Positions 6,016-12,387 of a stretch of DNA of 13,451 nucleotides are shown piece after piece. The stretch covers positions 1-13,451 of the forward strand of contig CALNBC010000151.1 of the NCBI GenBank assembly GCA_937874755.1. The letters are read 5' to 3'. The notes under the pieces were generated by a model. It was not told the origin of the DNA. It was given only the letters and a program-made list of their open reading frames with translations, and did not search any database. Origin of the DNA: an uncultured Clostridia bacterium. Lineage in GTDB: Bacteria > Bacillota > Clostridia > Christensenellales > CALWSW01. Every line of letters begins with the position of its first letter. Position 1 is the stretch's first letter. A program made the position numbers and the translations under genes.

Positions 6016-6570
6016 TTATTCAATTATAGAGAACTTGCTTTCGTCTCTGGGTCTTTGGTCAGGCCAAGCATTTTTGCTTTTGCCAAGTGCGATTGATAAC
6101 ACGGGCTCATATCCTTCCGGCACGTTGAATAGGTTTTTATACTTTTCGTTCAGTTCGGGGTATTCATTGAGCATAATAATTGAGTACCCGATTACAACTG
6201 AACCAATTTTAAGATCCGTTGCTGCCAGTGCGACGTTTTCAATCGCCATGGCGCAGTCTAAACGGGAGAACTGATTCCCGTGTGGTGCAACATACGCGAA
6301 GATTACGGCGGGAGCGTTAAAGAAAAGTTTGTAATCATCTGTTAAAGGCTTTTTACTTATTGGTCGGGCGTCTTTGTATACTCTGTGAAAATCCGCATTG
6401 AACTCATCCAATAATGCTTTGTTTGTCACAGCTACAAAATGCCAGGGCTGCAAATAGTGTGCAGTTGGAGATTTTATAGCGCAACGAAGCAAATAGGTCA
6501 GCGTTTCTCTATCGATAGGTTCATCGGTATACGAGCGGATACTGCGCCTGTCAAAAATGGCATTAAGCAT
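6016..6570 (-). CDS. Nitroreductase family protein (FMN-dependent)
   Basis: With the start at 6570 (AAGGGAG 6 nt before ATG) this is a 184-aa protein, typical of the short nitroreductase subfamily. A longer in-frame start at 6657 would begin upstream of the predicted transcription start and is rejected. The N-terminus carries the FMN-binding RRSIRSYTDEPID (residues 8-20) and then SPTAHYLQPWHFVAVTN (34-50). A later LKIGSVVIGYS segment and a C-terminal VLSIALGKSKN complete the fold. Such cytosolic homodimers reduce nitro groups, quinones, enones or flavins with NAD(P)H. Its own promoter and terminator make it a single-gene unit. A link with the RLP cluster is only positional. Confidence 0.85.
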   Translation of the reverse strand: MLNAIFDRRSIRSYTDEPIDRETLTYLLRCAIKSPTAHYLQPWHFVAVTNKALLDEFNADFHRVYKDARPISKKPLTDDYKLFFNAPAVIFAYVAPHGNQFSRLDCAMAIENVALAATDLKIGSVVIGYSIIMLNEYPELNEKYKNLFNVPEGYEPVLSIALGKSKNAWPDQRPRDESKFSIIE

Positions 6571-6648
6571 GGTGTACTCCCTTATGTTAAATTTCGTGCG
6601 TAAACATACAGCCAATGAATATACGAAATTCTGTTTTTGCAACTTTAG

Positions 6649-6676
6649 TTTATACAAGGACTATACGGTTTGTCAA
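6649..6676 (-). promoter_or_regulatory. Promoter of the nitroreductase gene
   Basis: On the minus strand, TTGACA (6671-6676), a 16-bp spacer and TATAAA (6649-6654) form a near-consensus promoter. The predicted leader is about 72 nt. It lies between the regulator's stop codon and the nitroreductase start. Confidence 0.7.
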
Positions 6677-6724
6677 CACATAAAAGCATGCCGTGCTGCG
6701 TACCACTCTTCTGTTGCGGCACAA

Positions 6725-7657
6725 TCAATAAGAGGGCATTGTTTTGCCGTCTATTACTTCTTTCTGAATTCTTTTAACTGATTCACAGTCTATTATGTCC
6801 CTAAGGAGCATCCTGTATTTTGCGTTTTTTCCCATTACTACCAACACAGCTTTTTCTGATTCATGGATGATTTCCCGCATTTGGGGAGTTTGTTCGATGG
6901 TATGCACCTTACGGTTATACTTTTCGATAAGCTCGTCCCAATTCCAGATAGTTGCGTTCACTTCGCCGGATTCCAGCTTAGCGAATATCTCTGAATACTT
7001 GATTTCGACAAGTTCAACGTCGTTATCTTTACAGACAGTATGTATGATGTTCGGGTGGTCATAAGAGTGTTTATCCACTGCTATCTTCATGCCGTCCCTT
7101 ATACGGGTCTCATTTTCGTCGGAAAACACGAGACCGCTTTTACCAATATAAGAATTTTCCCCGAAATCAAACAGGATCTCGAGCTTCGGAAACTCCTTTT
7201 TGGCGAGCTCTGCAGCCATTCTTGAGCATATAACAAAATTATTTTTAGCGTCCACAAGGCGCTTAATCCTGATGGCTCCTCCGCGCACGAACGATATGTT
7301 AAAGGGTACAGCAGCCCTTTCAAACTGCTTGTAAAGCGCGGTGGCAAGACCTTCAAAACGCTTTGTATAGGGAAGTGGCATTGTACATGAAATCCAGTCG
7401 TTGCCAGCCAATTTCCAAAGTCCCACCCGGTTAATATCTGTTATGATGGTACCTTGATGGCCATGGGATTGAAGCGTAATCTCGCCTGAATCCTCGAGCA
7501 TTTTGAGCGCCATTTGAACCGTCCCTGCGCCTACGCCCAGCTTTGTGCAAAGATCGCTGATATTAGGCAACCGCGCACCCTTCTCAAATTCTACAAGTAG
7601 ATTGGCCACAGCAATAGCAGATTCGCCCTGTTTGGTTAGGAATTTCGTTTGAACCAT
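6725..7657 (-). CDS. YhfZ-type GntR-like transcriptional regulator
   Basis: This 310-aa cytosolic regulator has a winged-helix N-terminus: RLPNISDLCTKLGVGAGTVQ (residues ~29-48) is the helix-turn-helix, followed by ALKMLEDSGEITL and a wing reading SHGHQGTII. The remainder, beginning LAGNDWISCTMPLPYTKRFE, resembles the YhfZ C-terminal domain, a periplasmic-binding-protein-like fold that senses a small molecule. In E. coli YhfZ is encoded with the yhf cluster of unknown metabolic role. Here the gene lies upstream of the nitroreductase and RLP operons on the same strand, and the palindrome at 5784-5805 is a fitting target. The ribosome binding site AAAGGA is about 12 nt from ATG, rather far. The family call rests on sequence likeness from memory; the regulon is inferred. 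Confidence 0.78.
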   Translation of the reverse strand: MVQTKFLTKQGESAIAVANLLVEFEKGARLPNISDLCTKLGVGAGTVQMALKMLEDSGEITLQSHGHQGTIITDINRVGLWKLAGNDWISCTMPLPYTKRFEGLATALYKQFERAAVPFNISFVRGGAIRIKRLVDAKNNFVICSRMAAELAKKEFPKLEILFDFGENSYIGKSGLVFSDENETRIRDGMKIAVDKHSYDHPNIIHTVCKDNDVELVEIKYSEIFAKLESGEVNATIWNWDELIEKYNRKVHTIEQTPQMREIIHESEKAVLVVMGKNAKYRMLLRDIIDCESVKRIQKEVIDGKTMPSY

Positions 7658-7682
7658 GTTTAGTCCGTCCTTTCAAGAAAAT

Positions 7683-7711
7683 ACTTTATGTCACGAAAGC
7701 GAATCTGTCAA
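7683..7711 (-). promoter_or_regulatory. Probable promoter of the YhfZ-type regulator
   Basis: On the minus strand, a perfect TTGACA (7706-7711) and a 17-bp spacer precede TAAAGT (7683-7688), a weaker -10 box. Confidence 0.45.
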
Positions 7712-7792
7712 ATGCGGCGAATATAATCTCAAGCACTTTTAGTGATTGCACATAACATCAGCAGAAGATAATCAAGATATGCTGCCATATCC

Positions 7793-7821
7793 AGCCCGGA
7801 AAATACTTGCCCTGCCGGGCT
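7793..7821 (-). terminator. Possible terminator of the VOC gene
   Basis: AGCCCGG (7793-7799) pairs with CCGGGCT (7815-7821). The hairpin sits just after the VOC stop codon on the minus strand but lacks a clear U-tract, so confidence is low. Confidence 0.35.
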
Positions 7822-7832
7822 CAATTTATGAC

Positions 7833-8318
7833 TTATTCTTTATAAGGCCCCACTAGCTCCAGTATGACGCCAAGCTTCTCTGTGGTATCGAAATAAGCGC
7901 AACAGGTGGGACCGTTGATTTTATTTATCCAATGGCTGGAACAGAGTAGGGGAGCACCAAACTTCTCGAACACAGGGTAATAAGCTTTAACATCCTTCAC
8001 GCGAAAGCCGAGATGATGAATGCCTTGACCGTGTCTTTCGTAAAATTCAGCATGGAATGGAGAATCAACAACTTCCATAAGTTCTAGCTCAAGCTCATTC
8101 CAGAAAAGCTTAGCTATCTTTATGACAAAGTTGACAGATTCGCCGCGGAAAATAGCTCCTTCTGTATTAAGCATACGATATTCCCTAAAGCCTTGTTGAC
8201 CTGTGAAATGCAAGTATGCAGGTGCGGCTTTTTCTACATCGTCAACCATGATACCGAGCTGGCAAGGTTGAGGAAGGTGTAGTTCTTCAAGTGCTTCTTT
8301 GCTGATTAAACTGCTCAA
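7833..8318 (-). CDS. VOC (glyoxalase/epimerase-type) metalloprotein
   Basis: This 161-aa protein shows two beta-alpha-beta-beta-beta modules. Candidate metal ligands sit where the vicinal-oxygen-chelate superfamily places them: Gln20 (CQLGIMVDDVEKA, replacing the usual His), Glu82 (LELELMEV), His101/His102 (GIHHLGFRVKDV) and Glu154 (VILELVG). Members include lactoylglutathione lyase, methylmalonyl-CoA epimerase and isomerases. The IHHLGF and KLGVILELV segments are closest to epimerase or lyase types, but the substrate cannot be read. The start is TTG at 8318, supported by GGAGG 5 nt upstream; the next in-frame ATG would cut off the first ligand. The gene stands alone with its own promoter. 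It could supply an epimerisation step to the RLP pathway, but only proximity supports that. Confidence 0.75.
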   Translation of the reverse strand: MSSLISKEALEELHLPQPCQLGIMVDDVEKAAPAYLHFTGQQGFREYRMLNTEGAIFRGESVNFVIKIAKLFWNELELELMEVVDSPFHAEFYERHGQGIHHLGFRVKDVKAYYPVFEKFGAPLLCSSHWINKINGPTCCAYFDTTEKLGVILELVGPYKE

Positions 8319-8400
8319 TTTACCCTCCGATTAATGTAATACAGAACAATATGGTTCGATAAGTCGTTAAAAACAACCGAGACTTAACATACTAATACTA

Positions 8401-8428
8401 ATTATACTTATATTTGGCTATTCGGCAA
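8401..8428 (-). promoter_or_regulatory. Probable promoter of the VOC gene
   Basis: On the minus strand, TTGCCG (8423-8428), a 16-bp spacer and a perfect TATAAT (8401-8406) are present. The leader is about 76 nt and ends in GGAGGG before the TTG start. Confidence 0.45.
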
Positions 8429-8457
8429 TGGCATTAGTCTGATATGTATGATAACTT

Positions 8458-8686
8458 TGCCATATTAACGTATACCTATACGCAATCGACAGATACACAA
8501 TCGACAAAGGCTGCCAACATTTCGTCAGCAGCCATACATATTTTATCGCTAATCAGCTTTGATGATTATGCTTTACAACACTCCAATACAGCTGAATTTC
8601 TGCCAGTTTTTCCTCCACAATTACGGGCTCCCTTTATGATGTCGCAGGAATACATCACTTGAATAGAATACAGGAATCCACAGAAG
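8458..8686 (-). pseudogene. Possible cysteine-rich short gene or gene remnant
   Basis: This lies in the 432-bp gap between the VOC and AraC genes. On the minus strand a frame opens after a stop at about 8687. It contains ATG (8655) leading into 29 codons (MYSCDIIKGARNCGG..., ending LECCKA) before TAA. The same frame then stays open for about 30 more codons (SSKLISDKICMAADEML...) to a TAG at about 8475. The composition (Cys, Gly, Ala, Lys) looks coding rather than random, as if a small gene had been broken by a stop codon. No good ribosome binding site precedes the ATG and I do not recognise a family. A GGCTGC/GCAGCC inverted repeat (about 8509-8533) falls inside. It could be chance. Confidence 0.25.
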
Positions 8687-8750
8687 TACTATTTAACCTT
8701 GGTTTTAGTGTTGAAACAGTGTGCAGGTAATATTATCTCCCAAATCGCCA

Positions 8751-9518
8751 CTAAGCGCGATAGTTGCTAGGAGTCTTGCCGTAAGTCTTTTCGAACAAGT
8801 CATAAAAATGGGTCATGTTGTGATAACCGCAAAGCTTAGCGATTTTGTATACCGGAAGGTCTGTTTCTGCCAGCAGGCGGGCAGCGCGGTTTAATCTTAT
8901 TTCGCGGGAAAGCACCGAGAAGCTTTTACCGCATTTACTTCGGATAAATTTGGCGAGCGTATTGGGGTGGTAATAGAAGTGTGCTGCGGCGGATTTGAGA
9001 GTCGCTTCCGAACTGTGGTCAAGTATGTACTTTTCTATTTCTTCTATGCTCAGCTCCTTGGGCTTGCATTGACGGGAGGCATACTCGCTAACGGCTTCCT
9101 CCAGCAGACGCATCGCTAATCCAGAAACGACCGCGCAATACCCTGCTTTTTGGCGCTCGAGCTCCTGGTGCATCGCGTCAAGCACGAGTAGCCCTTCGCT
9201 GCTCAGGCAATGAAGCATAAAACCCTTCGGCGCTTCACCGGATTTGATATGCCTTGAGGGGTCAAAGGGAAGTAGGTATACCTTTCCGTCGCATCGCGGG
9301 TCGACGGCAAACCTAGCCACCCCCGCGACGAGGCAGTATTGCCCTGCGGGCAATTCGATAGTTTTACCTGAATATGAAATATACGCACACCCGTCATAGC
9401 AAAGTATGAGGTACGCTTTGCTGCTTTCACAGGTATAGTACTTTCCCGCAGACACTTGTGAGTTTTTGACTATTTCGTCCTTATAGTCCTCCATGTTAGA
9501 GTAATATGCGGGTTGCAT
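8751..9518 (-). CDS. AraC-family transcriptional regulator
   Basis: The start is placed at 9518: AAGGGGGGG lies 6 nt upstream and the predicted promoter is at 9546-9574, so the longer frame to 9578 would begin upstream of the transcript. The 255-aa protein has an N-terminal cupin-like sensor (strands such as YLILCYDGCAYISYSG and LPAGQYCLVAG) and a C-terminal pair of helix-turn-helix motifs in the last ~95 residues: ATLKSAAAHFYYHPNTLAKFI, then LPVYKIAKLCGYHNMTHF followed by the hallmark FEKTYGKTPSNYR. Such proteins bind direct repeats and activate nearby genes in response to a small ligand. It is divergent from the MerR-type gene, so the two may share control of the right-hand redox genes. No terminator is seen after the stop codon. 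Confidence 0.85.
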   Translation of the reverse strand: MQPAYYSNMEDYKDEIVKNSQVSAGKYYTCESSKAYLILCYDGCAYISYSGKTIELPAGQYCLVAGVARFAVDPRCDGKVYLLPFDPSRHIKSGEAPKGFMLHCLSSEGLLVLDAMHQELERQKAGYCAVVSGLAMRLLEEAVSEYASRQCKPKELSIEEIEKYILDHSSEATLKSAAAHFYYHPNTLAKFIRSKCGKSFSVLSREIRLNRAARLLAETDLPVYKIAKLCGYHNMTHFYDLFEKTYGKTPSNYRA

Positions 9519-9545
9519 ATATAACCCCCCCTTATCAATTACAAG

Positions 9546-9574
9546 TATATAGGGTGTCCTAAGGGCATAGTCAA
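9546..9574 (-). promoter_or_regulatory. Promoter of the AraC-family gene
   Basis: On the minus strand, TTGACT (9569-9574), a 17-bp spacer and TATATA (9546-9551) predict a start near 9540 and a leader of about 22 nt with a G-rich ribosome binding site. This supports the shorter protein start. Confidence 0.7.
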
Positions 9575-9606
9575 GCATTTAACATGTGTTTAATTCAAAT
9601 CATGGC

Positions 9607-9635
9607 GTGACAAGTGTGCTGCAAAATAGTAATAT
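9607..9635 (+). promoter_or_regulatory. Probable promoter of the MerR-type gene
   Basis: GTGACA (9607-9612), a 17-bp spacer and TAATAT (9630-9635) are present. A perfect TATAAT at 9645-9650 also exists, but a transcript from it would begin inside the ribosome binding site (9654-9661). Confidence 0.45.
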
Positions 9636-9667
9636 CGTTACAGATATAATATGGAAGGGGGATGGTC

Positions 9668-10588
9668 ATGGAGCAGGACTACACCGTTAACAGGATGACT
9701 ACGGGTCAGTTTGCCGACATGAACGGAGTCACCAAGAAGACACTCATGTTCTATCAAAAAGAGGGCATACTCCTGCCTGAGATTGTAGACGATGAAACGG
9801 GCTACCGCTATTATTCTATAGCGCAATCATCCATATTGGACATAATACGCCGACTGCAGGACATAGGGCTATCTATTAAAGAAATACGCACAGTGCTGGA
9901 TAGCAAGGATGTTGACTATATGCACAGCCTTCTCGTTAGGCAACGAGAGGAAATAGACAATCGCATAAATGAGCTGGAAATTGCCCGCCATTCCAACGAG
10001 AGCCTTATAAGCTCCTGCGATATTTTCAATGATAGGCCCGCCTGCGGCGTGCCGACGCTGGAATGGGTACAGGGGCGCAACGCGCTGTTCTTCCCCGTGG
10101 AAAATTATGTCGTGGCCGCTCACCGCTCGCACGAAACGCCCATGCTCGCCCGCTGGGAGCGCAGCCTTCGCTCCATAAAGCATCAGCTCATCAAGCAGAA
10201 TCTGCCCATTTCCATGTTCCATAACGTAGCGTGTGTAGTCTCTCGGGAATCGATGCTAAAGCGCAAGCCGCTCTGCATCGGGGGGTACGTGTTTGCCCCG
10301 CTGGGGCTGGGAAACGACCCTAAGCGCCTTCCCGCGGGATACGCGCTCACCATCACAACGGACACTATGTTTGACGCCGAAGGGTATCACATGGAGAGCA
10401 AGTACCTCAACTGGCTGCTGGACATCGCAAAAGAAAACGGTTACGAGCTGAGCGACGATTACTACTGCGAGATACTCGCCGAAACGCCCGCATTCATGTA
10501 CGAAGCACGCGATATGATGATAAGGCTGCGGCTGCCGGTGAAGGCATCTGACCCGACGGCATCGCCGTATTATGTTAAAACTTCTTAA
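9668..10588 (+). CDS. MerR-family regulator with GyrI-like effector domain
   Basis: ATG 9668 lies 6 nt after AAGGGGG; the ATG at 9662 directly abuts that site and is less likely. The 306-aa protein begins with a MerR winged helix, TTGQFADMNGVTKKTLMFYQ, then ETGYRYYS and a second helix-turn-helix region around LQDIGLSIKEIRTVL. A charged coiled coil (about residues 83-110) provides the dimer interface. The C-terminal ~180 residues resemble the GyrI/BmrR-type ligand domain, ending near YCEILAETP. Such regulators bind amphipathic or aromatic effectors and twist promoters with long spacers. It is encoded next to, and in the same direction as, the redox lipoprotein genes and divergent from the AraC gene, so control of either is plausible. 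The ligand is unknown. Confidence 0.85.
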   Translation: MEQDYTVNRMTTGQFADMNGVTKKTLMFYQKEGILLPEIVDDETGYRYYSIAQSSILDIIRRLQDIGLSIKEIRTVLDSKDVDYMHSLLVRQREEIDNRINELEIARHSNESLISSCDIFNDRPACGVPTLEWVQGRNALFFPVENYVVAAHRSHETPMLARWERSLRSIKHQLIKQNLPISMFHNVACVVSRESMLKRKPLCIGGYVFAPLGLGNDPKRLPAGYALTITTDTMFDAEGYHMESKYLNWLLDIAKENGYELSDDYYCEILAETPAFMYEARDMMIRLRLPVKASDPTASPYYVKTS

Positions 10589-10655
10589 AAGCCAGGAATG
10601 TGATTCAAATATGGCATAGCATTAAAAAGAATGTGTCAAATGATATGTTTATCTC

Positions 10656-10685
10656 AGGGACAATGTCGATTACGACATTGTCCCT
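10656..10685. terminator. 13-bp perfect stem-loop: MerR terminator and/or operator
   Basis: AGGGACAATGTCG (10656-10668) and its exact complement (10673-10685) flank an ATTA loop, 68 nt after the MerR stop codon. The tail TCTTT is only partly T-rich. Each arm itself contains a small palindrome, GACAATGTC and GACATTGTC, 15 bp apart, which looks operator-like. The downstream promoter's -35 box begins 4 bp later, so it may serve both roles. Confidence 0.6.
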
Positions 10686-10688
10686 TCT

Positions 10689-10716
10689 TTGTCAAAAACG
10701 TAGAATTGAGTATAAG
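10689..10716 (+). promoter_or_regulatory. Promoter of the cytochrome/redox lipoprotein operon
   Basis: TTGTCA (10689-10694), a 16-bp spacer and TATAAG (10711-10716) each match consensus at five of six positions. The predicted leader is about 30 nt, ending in AGGAGGA before ATG 10753. Confidence 0.55.
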
Positions 10717-10752
10717 TTTGCGGAAAACGCAATAAAAAGGAGGAGGATTAAC

Positions 10753-12369
10753 ATGCGCAAGAAAAGTCTGCTCATTCTGCTGTGCTGTCTGCTGGCCGTT
10801 GCCATGCTGGTAGGCTGCGCGGCTGAAACGGTCGACGCCCCCGAGGAGACGCCGGCAGTTCAGCCGGAAGAAACCGCTGCACCTGTCGAAACAGCGGCTC
10901 CCGTCGAAACGGATACTCCGGAAGCTACACCCGAAGCGGAAGCGCCTATAGAGGAGAATTATCCCGGCGAAGGCGCCATAATCGAGATGTTTGACGATAT
11001 GGAGCAACGTGCCGTAGATTATGCCCCCAAGGTAATCACCCTGGACAACGGCGTTCGCATCCAGCGCACCCCTAATGACGGCGGTGGCTACTTCCATCGC
11101 CCGGGTGCAAGTGCGTCCTACAACACCTATTACCTCAACGCCGACAATCGCGGTTGTGCATCTTGCCACGGCAATTTGGTCGATCTGCTCACTACAATGG
11201 ATTATGAGCACCTTAGCTATGAAAACAACTACGGGTTCGACATGACCGTGCTTGACTGCCTCATTTGCCACACGCACGGCGAAGGCTACGTTTGGCAGAT
11301 GTACGAGTTTGGCTCACTTATACACGGCATCCACTCCAGAGACACATTCACAGGCAACTGCATGTCATGCCACAGCGCCACCGAAAACGGCGAAGGTATG
11401 CTCCTTTGGGAGGAAGCAAAGTACGATGTGTTGCAGGGCATTGGCTCTGTGGCAAACGTCCAGGGTGAGTTCACCTACGACCAGAACGTGCTCACCGATA
11501 CAGACGACGTGTTCTTTGCAAGCTGGATGTACACCTCCGAGGACTATAAGCGCAACGGCGCCGCCATGGCAGATGTTCCCCTCGACGAGGAACTGTTCAA
11601 CAACTGGACCATCAGCGTCACCGGCTGTGTAGACAATCCCTTTACCATAACTCTGGCGGAGCTTATCGCGCAGGCTCCTTCCGAAAAGCAAATAGTCACG
11701 AACCAGTGCGTAATGAACTCCAACGGCGGTCCCTATATTGCCAACGTCGAAATCACAGGCATACCGATTTCTTGGCTGCTCGAAAAAGCCGGTGTTCAGG
11801 ACAGCGCCAAGGCGTTCATGAGCAGAGACCACGCTGACTGGGCGCGTGGCAGTCTGCTCAGCGTCACAGAGCAATTCGGCAGCTATTTGGTTTACGAAAT
11901 CAACGGTCAGCGACTCCCTTGGGGTCAGGGCTACCCTCTGACTACATACAACCCCGGCACCGCAGCGCCATCCTTCATCCGCAGGGTTTGCGAGATTGAG
12001 GTCGTCGACACTGAGGACATCAAGATATTCGACGGCTGGTACACTGCCGACGGAACCCCCTTCAATAAACCTAACGCGGGTTTCTACTACTTCAGCGAGG
12101 GTCAAATCATCGAAGCGGGCAAGCCCTACACCTTCGAAGGTTTCGCCCATGCGTTCGACAAGCAGATTATAGCGATGGAATTCTCCCTAGATCGCGGAGC
12201 GACCTGGACCCGCTTCGACACGTCTGATTCAGACCTGAGCAAGTGGATTTACTGGTACTTCACCTATACCCCCGAGGATCCTGGCGCATACGTCATATCT
12301 GTGCGCGCGGAGACGGCAGACGGAATGATAACCACATTGCCCGACGAAGTAATGTTCAACGCCGAATAA
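10753..12369 (+). CDS. Tri-haem cytochrome c / sulfite-oxidase-like fusion lipoprotein
   Basis: The ATG at 10753 follows GGAGGA at a short gap and starts a lipoprotein signal peptide (MRKK, hydrophobic core, lipobox LVGC with Cys22). An in-frame extension to 10600 would bury that signal and is rejected. Of 538 aa, residues ~25-68 are a Glu/Pro/Ala/Thr linker with repeated APVET units. Residues ~130-210 hold three haem c sites: CASCH (135-139), CLICH (169-173) and CMSCH (203-207), with spare His (153, 175, 191, 194) for axial ligation. Residues ~280-420 resemble the molybdopterin domain of sulfite oxidases, with Cys319 (TNQC) as possible Mo ligand but without the usual AGNRR after it. Residues ~455-538 form the Ig-like dimerisation domain (MEFSLDRGATWTRF). 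It is probably anchored outside the membrane, passing electrons between haems and a substrate site. The substrate is unknown. Confidence 0.82.
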   Translation: MRKKSLLILLCCLLAVAMLVGCAAETVDAPEETPAVQPEETAAPVETAAPVETDTPEATPEAEAPIEENYPGEGAIIEMFDDMEQRAVDYAPKVITLDNGVRIQRTPNDGGGYFHRPGASASYNTYYLNADNRGCASCHGNLVDLLTTMDYEHLSYENNYGFDMTVLDCLICHTHGEGYVWQMYEFGSLIHGIHSRDTFTGNCMSCHSATENGEGMLLWEEAKYDVLQGIGSVANVQGEFTYDQNVLTDTDDVFFASWMYTSEDYKRNGAAMADVPLDEELFNNWTISVTGCVDNPFTITLAELIAQAPSEKQIVTNQCVMNSNGGPYIANVEITGIPISWLLEKAGVQDSAKAFMSRDHADWARGSLLSVTEQFGSYLVYEINGQRLPWGQGYPLTTYNPGTAAPSFIRRVCEIEVVDTEDIKIFDGWYTADGTPFNKPNAGFYYFSEGQIIEAGKPYTFEGFAHAFDKQIIAMEFSLDRGATWTRFDTSDSDLSKWIYWYFTYTPEDPGAYVISVRAETADGMITTLPDEVMFNAE

Positions 12370-12387
12370 GCGGAAAGGAGGCAAATT

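Noticed and set aside
6680-6720. TGCCG/CGGCA inverted repeat after the YhfZ-type gene as a terminator
   Set aside because: It is a 5-bp stem with a long loop and lacks a clean U-tract; it would be very weak.
8444-8662. 72-codon plus-strand ORF in the VOC-AraC gap
   Set aside because: No ribosome binding site; the Thr/Ser/Gln-rich start comes from a short CAATCGACA repeat; no family resemblance.
10600-10752. N-terminal extension of the tri-haem lipoprotein to 10600
   Set aside because: It spans the stem-loop and the promoter, has no ribosome binding site and would hide the lipoprotein signal peptide.
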